Assembly (NCBI GenBank): GCA_027864655.1
Contig: JAQAZG010000002.1
Span: 310,001-374,000 of the forward strand
Origin: Oleispirillum naphthae
GTDB taxonomy: Bacteria; Pseudomonadota; Alphaproteobacteria; Rhodospirillales; Rhodospirillaceae
Direction: 5' to 3'
DNA length: 64,000 nucleotides
This document shows positions 54,481-63,778 of the stretch, piece by piece. Under the pieces are notes generated by a model. It was not told the origin of the DNA and searched no databases. It was given only the letters and a program-made list of their open reading frames with translations. The position numbers were made by a program, and so were the translations under genes. Within the stretch, counting starts at the first letter, position 1; each line of letters opens with the position of its first letter.

Positions 54481-56295
54481 ATGCATCCCTACCGCACGCA
54501 CACCTGCAACGCCCTGACCCTTGCCGACGCCGGGGAAACCGTCCGCCTGTCCGGATGGGTGCATCGCAAGCGCGACCACGGCAATCTGCTGTTCGTCGAT
54601 GTGCGCGATCACTACGGCATCACCCAGTGCGTCACCGACAGCTCGAGCGCGGTGTTCCCGACGCTGGAAGGCGTGCGCCCGGAAAGCGTGATCTGCGTCA
54701 CCGGCCGGGTGGTGAAGCGCGACTCCGACACGATCAACCCGAAACTGCCCACCGGCCACATCGAGGTGCGCGCCGACAGCGTGGAGGTGCTCTCCACCGC
54801 CGAGGTGCTGCCGATCCAGGTGGCCTCCAGCGAGGACTTCTCGGAGGAGATGCGCCTGCGCTACCGCTTCCTCGATTTGCGGCGCGAGCGCCTGCACGCC
54901 AACATCGTGCTGCGCTCCCAGGTCATCTCGTCGATCCGCCGCCGGATGATCGAGCAGGGCTTCACCGAGTTCCAGACGCCGATCCTCACCGCCTCCAGCC
55001 CCGAGGGCGCGCGCGACTTCCTGGTGCCCGCCCGCCAGCATCCGGGCAAGTTCTACGCCCTGCCGCAGGCGCCGCAGCAGTTCAAGCAGCTGCTCATGGT
55101 CGCGGGCTTCGACCGCTATTTCCAGATCGCGCCGTGCTTCCGCGATGAGGACTCCCGCGCCGACCGCAGCCCGGGCGAGTTCTACCAGCTCGACCTCGAG
55201 ATGAGCTTCGTGACGCAAGACGACGTGTTCGCGGCGGTGGAGCCGGTGATGGCCGGAGTGTTCGAGGAATTCGGCAAGGGCCGCGCCGTCACCCCGGCGC
55301 CGTTCCCGCGCATCCCCTATGACGAATCGATGCTGAAGTACGGCTCGGACAAGCCGGACCTGCGCAACCCGCTGGTGATCGCCGACGTGACGGAAGCCTT
55401 CCGCGGCTCCGGCTTCGGCATCTTCGCCCGCGCCATCGAGGGCGGCGCGGCGGTGCGCGCCATTCCCGCCACCGGCGGCGCGGCCAAGCCGCGCTCGTGG
55501 TTCGACGGCCTCAACGCCTGGGCGCGGGAAGAGGGCGCGGGCGGCCTCGGCTACATCAGCTTCGCGGGCGGCGAGGCCAAGGGCCCGATCGCCAAGAACC
55601 TCGACCCGGCGCGCGTCGCGCAGATCAAGGAAGCGGTGGGCGCGGCCGACGGCGACGCGGTGTTCTTCGCCTGCGACAAGGAACTCGCGGCGGCCAAGTT
55701 CGCGGGCAAGGTGCGCACCAAGCTGTGCGCCGACCTCGGCCTGCTGGACGCCGACCGCTTCGCCTTCTGCTGGATCGTCGATTTCCCGATGTACGAACTC
55801 AACGAGGAAACCGGCAAGATCGAGTTCAGCCACAACCCGTTCTCGATGCCGCAGGGCGAACTCGACGCGCTGCTCAACCAGGACCCGCTGACGATCAAGG
55901 CCTTCCAGTACGACATCGTCTGCAACGGCGTGGAACTCTCCTCCGGCGCGATCCGGAACCACCTCCCGGAGATCATGTACAAGGCCTTCGAGATCGCGGG
56001 CTACCCGCCGGAAGTGGTGGAAGCGCGCTTCGGCGGCATGCTGAATGCCTTCAAGTTCGGCGCGCCGCCGCACGGCGGCTCCGCCCCGGGCATCGACCGC
56101 ATCGTCATGCTGCTCGCCGACGAACCCAACATCCGCGAGATCATCGCCTTCCCGCTGAACCAGCAGGCGCAGGACCTCCTGATGCAGGCCCCGGCGGAAG
56201 TGGAACCGGAACGCCTGCGCGAACTCCACATCAAACTCGACCTGCCGAAGCCGAAGCTCAAGGTCAGCACCGAGCCGTCGGCGGAGGAAAACTAA
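54481..56295 (+). CDS. aspS: Aspartyl-tRNA synthetase
   Basis: 604 aa class II synthetase of the bacterial type. The OB-fold anticodon domain opens [20 protein letters not shown] and [20 protein letters not shown]. Motif 2 region [20 protein letters not shown], the long bacterial insertion (~270-420, with GAVKP-like [13 protein letters not shown]), and motif 3 [17 protein letters not shown] are present. Whether it also charges tRNA-Asn cannot be decided here. The stop TAA is the first part of repeat element F. Confidence 0.97.
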   Translation: MHPYRTHTCNALTLADAGETVRLSGWVHRKRDHGNLLFVDVRDHYGITQCVTDSSSAVFPTLEGVRPESVICVTGRVVKRDSDTINPKLPTGHIEVRADSVEVLSTAEVLPIQVASSEDFSEEMRLRYRFLDLRRERLHANIVLRSQVISSIRRRMIEQGFTEFQTPILTASSPEGARDFLVPARQHPGKFYALPQAPQQFKQLLMVAGFDRYFQIAPCFRDEDSRADRSPGEFYQLDLEMSFVTQDDVFAAVEPVMAGVFEEFGKGRAVTPAPFPRIPYDESMLKYGSDKPDLRNPLVIADVTEAFRGSGFGIFARAIEGGAAVRAIPATGGAAKPRSWFDGLNAWAREEGAGGLGYISFAGGEAKGPIAKNLDPARVAQIKEAVGAADGDAVFFACDKELAAAKFAGKVRTKLCADLGLLDADRFAFCWIVDFPMYELNEETGKIEFSHNPFSMPQGELDALLNQDPLTIKAFQYDIVCNGVELSSGAIRNHLPEIMYKAFEIAGYPPEVVEARFGGMLNAFKFGAPPHGGSAPGIDRIVMLLADEPNIREIIAFPLNQQAQDLLMQAPAEVEPERLRELHIKLDLPKPKLKVSTEPSAEEN

Positions 56296-56477
56296 AACTT
56301 TGCGAGGGGACTCGGTCCCCTCGCGCACCCCATGACTTTTGGTTTTTTGCGCGTAGCGCGATAGAGCCGTCACGCGGCGTGACGGTTGCCTGCCGCTTAC
56401 GCGGCGAAAAACCAGTTATGGGGTCTGGGGCCCGCGGCCCCAGCGGGTCCAGGGCGGAGCCCTGGCCTGGTTTTTCC
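56294..56477. repeat. Composite palindromic element, copy F
   Basis: Between aspS and the convergent 143-aa gene. Short arm left GCGAGGGGAC-TCG-GTCCCCTCGC, core forward (GCGCGTAGCGCG, CCGTCACGCGGCGTGACGG, CCGCTTACGCGGCGAAAAA), long arm right with GGGGCCCGCGGCCCC and CCAGGGC-GGA-GCCCTGG, ending GGCCTGGTTTTTCC. Confidence 0.85.
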
Positions 56478-56479
56478 CC

Positions 56480-56911
56480 CTACGGCTTCCCGATTTCCGG
56501 GCGTTCCAGCCAGCGCAGCAAGGCCAGCGTGCGGCGGGCGCGGGCGGTGAGTTCCGGCAGCGGCGCGTCGGAGGTTTGGCGTTCGTAGAGGCGGGTTTCC
56601 CATTCGCGGATCATGTCGCGCGGCGCGTCGGGCCGGGCGGGCTGGCCGGTGAGCGCGCCGATGGTGCGGTCGTAGGCGGGGTGGAGTTCGGCGGGGAATC
56701 CGAGCAGCAGGTAGTCGTCGAGGCAGACGCTGCCCGCGAGGTAGAGTTCGAGCGCGAGGGCGGCGAGTCCGCGCGGGCTGATCTCGCGCACCGGATAGGC
56801 GGGCGGCGGCGCGGGCAGCAGGACCGGCGGCGGCGCGGGGTCGAAGAACGGGGCATCCCCTTCGGGGAAGCGCAGGGCGGGCAGGGCGGAGGCGGGCATG
56901 AGGGTGCGCAT
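56480..56911 (-). CDS. Unrecognised 143-aa protein behind a CtrA-type site
   Basis: 143 aa. A Pro-rich N-terminal third (DAPFFDPAPPPVLLPAPPPA) is followed by a helical part with GLAALALELYLAGSVCLDDY, FPAELHPAYDRTIGALTG and REWETRLYERQ. No signal peptide or transmembrane segment. I do not recognise a family. The start MRTLMPASALP has only a weak ribosome site. A perfect TTAA-N7-TTAA site lies about 50-63 bases upstream of the start, suggesting control by the cell-cycle/motility regulator CtrA. It stands alone between element F and the ROK gene. Confidence 0.65.
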   Translation of the reverse strand: MRTLMPASALPALRFPEGDAPFFDPAPPPVLLPAPPPAYPVREISPRGLAALALELYLAGSVCLDDYLLLGFPAELHPAYDRTIGALTGQPARPDAPRDMIREWETRLYERQTSDAPLPELTARARRTLALLRWLERPEIGKP

Positions 56912-56959
56912 GGCTGTCCCGAAGGTTGCACGGTGGAGGAGCCATGCATCCCGCGTGCC

Positions 56960-56974
56960 TTAACTTTTCATTAA
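56960..56974 (-). promoter_or_regulatory. Candidate CtrA binding site
   Basis: TTAA-CTTTTCA-TTAA on the plus strand, TTAATGAAAAGTTAA on the minus strand, an exact match to the alphaproteobacterial CtrA consensus TTAA-N7-TTAA. TTAA is rare in this GC-rich window and I saw no second full match. It lies 49 bases before the start of the 143-aa gene. Confidence 0.65.
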
Positions 56975-57015
56975 TATTCAAGGCGGTAGCACAACCGATA
57001 GGCGGCAAAAGCTGC

Positions 57016-58002
57016 CTAGTTGGAAAATTTTTCCGGGTATTTCCGCGCCATGCGGGCGGCGCCGCGCACGCCGCTGGCGTCGCCGTGCAGCGGCGGCAGC
57101 AGGCGGGTGAGCACGCGGTCGGAGAACACGTGGCGCGGCCACAGTGCGGGCAGGCCGGTATAGAGCGCGGCGATGTTGGAAAGTCCGCCGCCGAGGACCA
57201 CCACTTCCGGGTCGAGCAGGTTGATCACCGTTGCGGTGGCGCGCGCCAGGCGGTCGAGGTAGCGGCCGAGCGATGCGGCGGCGGCGGGGTCGCCGTCCGC
57301 GGCGGCGGCGGCGATGGCGGTGGGGGAGAGGTCCGCCCCGCCGTGGGCGCGGTGGTCGGCGGCGAAACCGGGGCCGGAGAGGAAGGTCTCGATGCAGCCT
57401 TGCTTGCCGCAATAGCAGGCGGGGCCGGGGCGTTCTTCGTCCTTGGGCCGGGGCAGGGGGTTGTGCCCCCATTCCCCGGCGATGGCGTTGGGTCCGGCGA
57501 GCAGGCGGCCGCGCACCACGATGCCGCTGCCCACCCCGGTGCCGAGAATGAGTCCCCAGACGCTTTCCGCGCCCTTGCCCGCACCGTCGGCGGCCTCGGA
57601 GAGGACGAAGCAGTCGGCGTCGTTGGCGATTGCCGGGGTGCGGCCGAGCGCGGCGGCGAGGTCGGCCTTGAGCGCGCGGCCGTTGAGCCAGGTGGAGTTG
57701 GCGTTCTTGACCAGGCCGGAGGCGGGGGAGAGCGCGCCGGGAATGCCGATGCCGATGCCGCCCAGGGGGCCGAAGCGGTCTTCCGCCGTGGCGGCGAGGC
57801 CGCGGATCAGGCGGATGGTGGCGTCGTAGTCGCCGGTCGGCGAGGCGACGCGCCGGCGGTCGAGCACCACGTCGGCGGGGGAGAGCACGATCGCCTCGGT
57901 CTTGGTGCCGCCGAGGTCGATGCCGAGCACGGGGTTGTCAAGGCCGCCCGCGGCGTGCAGACTGTGGCCCTCGGCTCCTTCCGCGAAGAGTGATTCTCCC
58001 AT
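57016..58002 (-). CDS. ROK-family sugar kinase
   Basis: 328 aa. N-terminal ATP loop LGIDLGGTKTEAIVL (about residue 28), then the ROK signature in the middle: AGEWGHNPLPRPKDEERPGP and CYCGKQGCIETFLSG, whose Cys and His bind zinc. ROK kinases phosphorylate hexoses such as fructose, glucose or N-acetylglucosamine; the substrate is not clear here. The start MGESLFAEGAEG has AAGGGGA upstream and overlaps the start of the divergent hydrolase gene. Confidence 0.9.
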   Translation of the reverse strand: MGESLFAEGAEGHSLHAAGGLDNPVLGIDLGGTKTEAIVLSPADVVLDRRRVASPTGDYDATIRLIRGLAATAEDRFGPLGGIGIGIPGALSPASGLVKNANSTWLNGRALKADLAAALGRTPAIANDADCFVLSEAADGAGKGAESVWGLILGTGVGSGIVVRGRLLAGPNAIAGEWGHNPLPRPKDEERPGPACYCGKQGCIETFLSGPGFAADHRAHGGADLSPTAIAAAAADGDPAAAASLGRYLDRLARATATVINLLDPEVVVLGGGLSNIAALYTGLPALWPRHVFSDRVLTRLLPPLHGDASGVRGAARMARKYPEKFSN

Positions 58003-59029
58003 GCCGTCCCCTTCCGTTCTGGAATTTCCCATCCCGGCGCTGCGCACCGGCGAGGTCCGCGAGGTCGCGCCCGGCATCCACTGGCTGCGGATGCGGCTGC
58101 CCTACCGCCTCAACCACGTCAACCTGTGGATCCTCGAAGACGGCGACGCGCTGACCCTGGTCGATACCGGGATGAATATGCCAGAAACCCGGGAAACCTG
58201 GGAAGCGGTGCTGACCTCCACCTTCGCCTTCCGGCGGGTGCGGCGGATCATCGGCACGCACTACCATTCCGACCACATCGGGCTGGCCGCGTGGATGTGC
58301 GCGCGCACCGGCGCGCCCCTGTGCATGAGCCTGGTGGAGTGGGCCACCGCGCGCGTGCTGGCGATCGATGCGACGCAGCCGTTCCTCGACGTGCAGCAGG
58401 CGTTCTACCGCCGCCTCGGCTACGACGAGGAGCGCCTGGCGCGCCTCGCCGCGGTGGGCAACGCCTATGCGGCGAAGGTGATTCCGGTGCCGCCGCAGAT
58501 GGTCCGCCTGCGCGGCGGCGAGGAGCTTGCGATCGGCGGGCGCGCCTGGCGGACGATCGCCGCCTCCGGCCATTCGCCGGAGATGATCTGCCTTTACCAG
58601 CCGGAGCTCGGCCTTCTGATCGCGGGCGACCACGTGCTGCCGTCGATCACCCCCAACGTCAGCATCTATCCCGCGGAGCCGGAGGGGAACCCGCTCGGCG
58701 ACTACCTCGCGAGCTTCGCCCCCTTCCTCGCCCTGCCGGAGGGGACCCTGGTGCTGCCCTCGCACGGGCGGCCGTTCTACGGGCTTTCCGCGCGCATCCG
58801 CCAGCTTCAGGCGCACCACGAGGAGCGCTTCGACAAGGTGATCGCCGCGTGCGCCCAGCCGCGCGGCATCATGGACCTGCTGGACGTGCTGTTCGAGGGC
58901 GGGCTGGGCGACCACGAGCGCGTCATCGCCTCGGGCGAGGCGCTGGCGCACGTGCGCTGCCTGCAGGGCCGCGGTCTCCTGGTGGAGGAGACCGGCCCTG
59001 ACGGCGTGCTGCGCTTCACCGCGGCGTAA
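58001..59029 (+). CDS. Metallo-beta-lactamase fold hydrolase
   Basis: 342 aa. Metal site THYHSDHIGLAAWM (HxHxDH, about residue 85), further His in AASGHSPEMICLY and Asp in LIAGDHVLPS, and VLPSHGRPF near residue 250. The C-terminal ~70 residues (VLFEGGLGDHERVIASGEAL) look like the winged-helix tail of LACTB2-like hydrolases. The substrate is unknown. The ATG at 58001 shares its CATG with the divergent ROK start and its ribosome site (GAAGAG) is weak. An ArsR regulator is convergent 7 bases after the stop. Confidence 0.88.
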   Translation: MPSPSVLEFPIPALRTGEVREVAPGIHWLRMRLPYRLNHVNLWILEDGDALTLVDTGMNMPETRETWEAVLTSTFAFRRVRRIIGTHYHSDHIGLAAWMCARTGAPLCMSLVEWATARVLAIDATQPFLDVQQAFYRRLGYDEERLARLAAVGNAYAAKVIPVPPQMVRLRGGEELAIGGRAWRTIAASGHSPEMICLYQPELGLLIAGDHVLPSITPNVSIYPAEPEGNPLGDYLASFAPFLALPEGTLVLPSHGRPFYGLSARIRQLQAHHEERFDKVIAACAQPRGIMDLLDVLFEGGLGDHERVIASGEALAHVRCLQGRGLLVEETGPDGVLRFTAA

Positions 59030-59036
59030 GGCCGCC

Positions 59037-59363
59037 CTATTCCGCCACCGCGCAGGTCGGGGCGTAGGACGGGGTGCAATAGAGGCCGTAGAGGGTGCGG
59101 ATGACTTCCGTCGCCTCGGTGCCGTTCAGCGAATAGAAGATCGTCTGCGCGACGCGGCGGGTGCGCACCAGCTTGTCGCGGCGCAGGCGCGCCAGGTGCT
59201 GCGACAGGGCGGATTGGCTCAAGCCGACAAGACGCTCCAACTCGCCCACCGAGCGTTCCCCCACTTGCAGCTGGCAGAGAATCAGCAAACGGTGCTGATT
59301 GCTCATCGCCTTGAGCAGGGCGCTGGCGTTGCGGGCATTATTCTGCAACTGTTCGATATCCAT
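59037..59363 (-). CDS. ArsR-family regulator, SqrR/BigR-like
   Basis: 108 aa winged-helix repressor. The recognition part is VGELERLVGLSQSALSQHLA, preceded by LKAMSNQHRLLILCQLQVGE. Cysteines occur at about residues 30 and 96 (YGLYCTPS), 66 apart, the same spacing as the C41/C107 pair of the persulfide sensor SqrR and of BigR; a third is at 104. No metal-binding ELCVC-type site is visible. It may therefore sense sulfide or oxidants. The gene is convergent with the metallo-hydrolase, and its own target is probably its promoter, 59364-59450. Confidence 0.85.
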   Translation of the reverse strand: MDIEQLQNNARNASALLKAMSNQHRLLILCQLQVGERSVGELERLVGLSQSALSQHLARLRRDKLVRTRRVAQTIFYSLNGTEATEVIRTLYGLYCTPSYAPTCAVAE

Positions 59364-59587
59364 GGCGTTCCCATCTAGTCAGGTCCCGCTCTCCCCCCTC
59401 TAGGACCGCATTTGTATGCGATTCTCCTGAAAAAGAAAATGCTTCTTGTACGCAAAGGGCGCGGCGTCTCCCCGTTCCGCCGTCTCCGCGGTTGTCGCGG
59501 CGGGCCCTTCGGCGTACAGTACCGGACTTCGGCAACGGGCGGCGCGCCGCCCCCGCCGCCGGCATTCCAAGAACGCAGAGGACGCGT

Positions 59588-59845
59588 ATGCCCGAGCAAC
59601 CGGCAGCCCCCCAGGATATTGCGGAAATGAGCTTCGAACAGGCGCTGGCCGGGCTGGAGGCGATCGTCCGCCGCCTGGATTCCGGCGAGGTGGAGCTCGA
59701 CGCGGCGGTGGATGCCTTCGAACGCGGCGTGCAGCTCAAGCGCCACTGCGAGAAGAAGCTCGCCGAGGCGCGGGAACGGGTGGAGCAGATCACCCAGGCC
59801 CCCGACGGCAGCCTCGGCCTCGCCCCCCTGCCGGACATGGAATAG
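59588..59845 (+). CDS. xseB: Exodeoxyribonuclease VII small subunit
   Basis: 85 aa. The conserved block MSFEQALAGLEAIVRRLDSG, then EVELDAAVDAFERGVQLKRH, is the XseB family pattern. With XseA it forms the ExoVII nuclease that degrades single-stranded DNA. ispA follows 9 bases later, the common xseB-ispA-dxs order. Confidence 0.94.
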   Translation: MPEQPAAPQDIAEMSFEQALAGLEAIVRRLDSGEVELDAAVDAFERGVQLKRHCEKKLAEARERVEQITQAPDGSLGLAPLPDME

Positions 59846-59854
59846 GGGAGCGCC

Positions 59855-60760
59855 GTGGCCAAGACCGATCCCCGTGACGCCTTCCGCGCGGCACTTGCGG
59901 AGTCCGCAATGCGCGTGCAGGACGAACTGGACGCCCTGCTGCCGCTCAAAGGCGCGCCGGAAGACCGCGTGGTCGAGGCGATGCGCTACGCCTGCCTCAA
60001 CGGCGGCAAGCGCCTGCGCCCCTTCTTCGTGATGCGGAGCGCCGCGCTCTTCCATGTGGACCGCCGCGCCGCGGTGCGCGCCGCGGCGGCGGTGGAGATG
60101 CTGCACTGCTATTCCCTGGTGCACGACGACCTGCCCGCCATGGACGACGACGACCTGCGCCGCGGCCGCCCCACGGTGCACCGCCGCTTCGACGAGGCGA
60201 CCGCCATTCTCGCGGGCGATGCGCTCCTCACCGCCGCCCTCGGCACTCTGGCCGACCCCGCGGTGCACACCGATCCGGCGGTGCGCTGCGAACTCGTCGC
60301 CCGCCTCGCCGCCGCATCCGGCGCGCACGGCATGGTCGGCGGCCAGATGCTCGACCTGCTGGCCGAGCACCGCGACCTCGACATGCCCGCGATCACCCGC
60401 CTGCAACGCATGAAGACCGGCTGCCTGATCGCGTTCTCCTGCGAGTGCGGCGGCATCATGGGCAAGGCCGCGCCGCGGCTGCGCCAGGCGCTCGCCGCCT
60501 ATGCCCACGACGTCGGGCTGGCCTTCCAGATCGCCGACGACCTCTTGGACGTGGAAGGCTCGGCGGAGGACGTGGGCAAGGCCACCGGCAAGGATGCGGA
60601 GCGCGGCAAGGCGAGCTTCGTCGCCGTCCTCGGGGCGGAACGCGCCCGCGACCAGGCGCTGCTTCTGATCGAACAGGCGGTGTCGCACCTGGAGGTGTTC
60701 GAGGGCCGCGCCACCCTGCTCGAAGAGGCGGCGCGCTTCGTGGTGGACCGCAGCCGATGA
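59855..60760 (+). CDS. ispA: Farnesyl diphosphate synthase (polyprenyl synthetase)
   Basis: 301 aa, GTG start. It condenses IPP with DMAPP and GPP, giving farnesyl diphosphate. First Asp-rich motif [14 protein letters not shown] after LVH (about residue 88) and second [20 protein letters not shown] (about residue 227); [13 protein letters not shown] binds the pyrophosphate. The C-terminal end overlaps dxs (ATGA), so isoprenoid precursor and chain-elongation genes are co-translated. Confidence 0.95.
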   Translation: MAKTDPRDAFRAALAESAMRVQDELDALLPLKGAPEDRVVEAMRYACLNGGKRLRPFFVMRSAALFHVDRRAAVRAAAAVEMLHCYSLVHDDLPAMDDDDLRRGRPTVHRRFDEATAILAGDALLTAALGTLADPAVHTDPAVRCELVARLAAASGAHGMVGGQMLDLLAEHRDLDMPAITRLQRMKTGCLIAFSCECGGIMGKAAPRLRQALAAYAHDVGLAFQIADDLLDVEGSAEDVGKATGKDAERGKASFVAVLGAERARDQALLLIEQAVSHLEVFEGRATLLEEAARFVVDRSR

Positions 60761-62670
60761 CGACGCAAAACGGTAAATCCGCGCCGCGCGCGACGCCGGT
60801 GCTCGACGGCATTTCCTCGATGGCGGAGCTGCGCGCCCTGCCGGAGGAGAAACTCCCCGCGCTCGCCGACGACGTGCGCGCCGCGATGATCGAGGCGGTC
60901 TCCACCACCGGCGGCCACCTCGGCGCGGGCCTGGGCGTGGTCGAGCTCACCGTCGCCCTGCACTACGTCTTCGACACGCCGGACGACCGCCTGATCTGGG
61001 ACGTCGGCCACCAGTGCTATCCCCACAAGATCCTCACCGGGCGGCGCGGCCTGATGCACCGCATCCGCCAGAAGGACGGCCTTTCCGGCTTCACCAAGCG
61101 CGGCGAATCCCCCTTCGACCCGTTCGGCGCGGGGCACAGCTCCACCTCGGTCTCCGCCGGGCTGGGCATGGCGGTGGCGCGCGACCTCAAGCACGAAAAC
61201 CGCGACGTCGTCTGCGTCATCGGCGACGGCGCGATGAGCGCGGGCATGGCCTTCGAGGCGCTCAACAACGCGGGCTCGGCGAACTCGCGCCTCATCGTCA
61301 TCCTCAACGACAACGACATGTCGATCGCGCCGCCGGTGGGCGCGATGAGCGCCTACCTCTCGCGCCTCCTCTCTTCGCAGTCCTACCATACCCTGCGCAG
61401 CGCGATGAAGGACGTGGCGGCGCTGTTCCCCTCCTCGATCGAACGCGCCGCCCGCAAGGCGGAGGAATACGCCCGCACCCTGGTGACCGGCGGCACCCTG
61501 TTCGAGGAGATGGGCTTCCACTACATCGGCCCGGTGGACGGCCACCGCCTCGACCACCTGGTGCCGGTGCTCAAGAACGTGCGCGCCGCCAAGGCGAGCC
61601 GCCCGATCCTGGTGCACGTGGTGACGCAGAAGGGCCGCGGCTATGCGCCCGCCGAGCGCGCCGCCGACAAGTACCACGGCGTCTCCTGCTTCGATGTGGA
61701 GACCGGCCGCCAGGAAAAGGCGAAGCGCAACGGCCCCACCTTCACCGAGGTGTTCGCCGATGCCCTCACCCGCGCCGCCGAAACCGACCCCAAAATCGTC
61801 GCCGCCACCGCCGCCATGCCCGCGGGCACCGGGCTCGACGCCTTCGCCGCGGCGCACCCGAAGCGGATGTTCGACGTCGGCATCGCCGAACAGCACGCCG
61901 TCACCTTCGCCGCCGGGCTGGCGGCCGAGGGCCTGCGCCCCTTCGTCGCCATCTATTCCACCTTCCTGCAACGCGGCTTCGACCAGGTGGTGCACGACGT
62001 GGCGTTGCAGAACCTGCCGGTGCGCTTCATCCTCGACCGCGCCGGGTTCGTCGGCGCGGACGGCGCGACGCACCAGGGCGCCTACGACCTCGCCTATCTC
62101 TGCTGCCTGCCGAACATGACGGTGATGGCCCCCGCCGACGAGGCGGAACTCGCCCGCATGATCGCCACCGCCATCGCCCACGATTCCGGCCCCGTCGCGG
62201 TGCGCTTCCCGCGCGGCTGCGGCCCGGGCGAGCCGGTGCCGGACGCCCCGAAACCCCTGCGCATCGGCCGCGGCCGCATCGTCCGCGAGGGCACGGACGC
62301 CGCCATCCTCAGCCTCGGCACCCGCTTGGCCGACAGCCTTGCCGCCGCGGAAACCCTGGCCGCGGAAGGCATCTCCGCCACCGTCGCCGACGCCCGCTTC
62401 GCCAAGCCGCTGGACCTCGCCCTGCTGCGCGACCTCGCAGGCAGGCACGCCGCCCTCGTCACCGTGGAGGAAGGCTCTTCCGGCGGCTTCGGCGCGCAGG
62501 TGCTCGACGCGCTGGCCAACCACGGCCTGCTCGACGCGGGCCTCAAGGTGCGCGCCCTCCATATCCCCGACGCCTGCTTCGAACAGGACAGCCAAACCGG
62601 CCAGGTCAAGGCCGCAGGCCTCGACGCCCCCGGCATCGCCAAGGCGGTGCGCGCGGCGCTGGGCCGCTAA
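60757..62670 (+). CDS. dxs: 1-deoxy-D-xylulose-5-phosphate synthase Dxs
   Basis: 637 aa. It joins pyruvate and glyceraldehyde 3-phosphate with thiamine diphosphate, the first step of the MEP pathway. The TPP motif is [18 protein letters not shown], with [16 protein letters not shown] and [17 protein letters not shown] before it; the transketolase-like middle starts [19 protein letters not shown] and the C-terminal domain has [17 protein letters not shown]. It ends at repeat element G; tlyA follows after it. Confidence 0.97.
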   Translation: MTTQNGKSAPRATPVLDGISSMAELRALPEEKLPALADDVRAAMIEAVSTTGGHLGAGLGVVELTVALHYVFDTPDDRLIWDVGHQCYPHKILTGRRGLMHRIRQKDGLSGFTKRGESPFDPFGAGHSSTSVSAGLGMAVARDLKHENRDVVCVIGDGAMSAGMAFEALNNAGSANSRLIVILNDNDMSIAPPVGAMSAYLSRLLSSQSYHTLRSAMKDVAALFPSSIERAARKAEEYARTLVTGGTLFEEMGFHYIGPVDGHRLDHLVPVLKNVRAAKASRPILVHVVTQKGRGYAPAERAADKYHGVSCFDVETGRQEKAKRNGPTFTEVFADALTRAAETDPKIVAATAAMPAGTGLDAFAAAHPKRMFDVGIAEQHAVTFAAGLAAEGLRPFVAIYSTFLQRGFDQVVHDVALQNLPVRFILDRAGFVGADGATHQGAYDLAYLCCLPNMTVMAPADEAELARMIATAIAHDSGPVAVRFPRGCGPGEPVPDAPKPLRIGRGRIVREGTDAAILSLGTRLADSLAAAETLAAEGISATVADARFAKPLDLALLRDLAGRHAALVTVEEGSSGGFGAQVLDALANHGLLDAGLKVRALHIPDACFEQDSQTGQVKAAGLDAPGIAKAVRAALGR

Positions 62671-62838
62671 AACGTTGCGGAGGGACTCGGTCCCTCCGCG
62701 CCTCCCCTAACTTTTGGTTTTTGCGCGAAGCGCCATAAAACCTGCCGTCGATGCAGCAGGAGATGATTGCCGCTGCGCGGCGAAAAAGTTATGGGGGGTG
62801 TGGGGGGACCGAGTCCCCCCATGAAGTTTTTGCTTTTA
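62669..62838. repeat. Composite palindromic element, copy G
   Basis: Between dxs and tlyA, both on the plus strand, so it lies inside a possible operon. Two short arms: left GCGGAGGGAC-TCG-GTCCCTCCGC, right TGGGGGGAC-CGA-GTCCCCCCA. Core forward, but the central palindrome is replaced by CCTGCCGTCGATGCAGCAGG; the flanks GCGCGAAGCGC and CCGCTGCGCGGCGAAAAA are kept. Confidence 0.85.
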
Positions 62839-62854
62839 CGACGGAGCGGCGGCG

Positions 62855-63589
62855 ATGGCCGAACGGGCGGATCAGGCGTTGGTGGCACGGGGGTTGGCTC
62901 CTTCGCGGGCGCGGGCGCGGATGCTGATCGAGGCGGGGGCGGTGTTGGTCAACGGCGCGGTGCTGGACAAGCCCTCGCGCGGCATTGCGGCGGGCGATGG
63001 GGTGGAGGTGCGGGGCGAGGCGCTGCCCTGGGTCTCGCGCGGCGGGTTGAAGCTGGCGCACGGTCTGGCGCATTTCGGCTACGGCGCGGCGGGGCGGGTG
63101 TGCCTGGACGTGGGGGCCTCCACCGGCGGCTTCACCGACGTTCTGCGCCGGGCCGGTGCGGCGCGCATCTATGCGGTGGACGTGGGGCACGGCCAGTTGG
63201 CGGAGGCGCTGCGCGCCGACCCGCGGGTGGTGAGCCTTGAGGGGGTGAACGCGCGCCGCCTCTCCACCGCCGAGATTCCCGAGCCGGTGGGCGCGGTGGT
63301 GTGCGACGCGAGCTTCATCTCCCTGCAAACGGTGCTCGCCGCGCCCTTGGCGCTGGCCGCGCCCGGCGCATGGGCGGTGGCGCTGATCAAGCCGCAATTC
63401 CAGGTGGGGCCCGCCGCGGTGGGCAAGGGCGGCGTGGTCAAGGACGCGGCGGCGCGCGCCCGCGCCTGCGCCGAGGCGGCGGCGTGGTTCGCAACCCAGG
63501 GCTGGAGCGTGGACGGCATCACCGAAAGCCCGATCACCGGCCCCGACGGCAACGTCGAGTTCCTCATCGGCGCGCGTCTGGCCGGTTGA
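62855..63589 (+). CDS. tlyA: TlyA-family rRNA methyltransferase/hemolysin
   Basis: 244 aa. The S4 RNA-binding domain covers residues 3-60 (RADQALVARGLAPSRARARM, VNGAVLDKPSRGI), followed by an FtsJ-like SAM domain with CLDVGASTGGFTDVLRRAGA. KIKPQFQ-type motif is LIKPQFQVGPAAVGKGGVV. TlyA methylates ribosomal RNA in mycobacteria; here the target is inferred only. It begins 16 bases after element G and ends 7 bases before element H. Confidence 0.93.
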   Translation: MAERADQALVARGLAPSRARARMLIEAGAVLVNGAVLDKPSRGIAAGDGVEVRGEALPWVSRGGLKLAHGLAHFGYGAAGRVCLDVGASTGGFTDVLRRAGAARIYAVDVGHGQLAEALRADPRVVSLEGVNARRLSTAEIPEPVGAVVCDASFISLQTVLAAPLALAAPGAWAVALIKPQFQVGPAAVGKGGVVKDAAARARACAEAAAWFATQGWSVDGITESPITGPDGNVEFLIGARLAG

Positions 63590-63595
63590 AAACCC

Positions 63596-63774
63596 AAAAC
63601 TCTGCGGAGGGTCGCGGACCCTCCGCGCCTCCCATAACTTTCGGGTTTTGCGCGCAGCGCGATAAGACCATCACGCGGCGTGACGGTTGATTGCCGCTGC
63701 GCGGCAAAAACCGAGTTATGGGGTCCGGGGTCCGCGACCCCGGCGGGTCCGGGCAGCGCCCGGCCTGGTTTTTA
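63596..63774. repeat. Composite palindromic element, copy H
   Basis: Between tlyA and the convergent sppA end. Short arm left GCGGAGGGTC-GCG-GACCCTCCGC, core forward (GCGCGCAGCGCG, ATCACGCGGCGTGACGG, CCGCTGCGCGGCAAAAA), long arm right with GGGGTCCGCGACCCC and CCGGGC-AGC-GCCCGG, then GGCCTGGTTTTTA. Confidence 0.85.
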
Positions 63775-63778
63775 CGGC

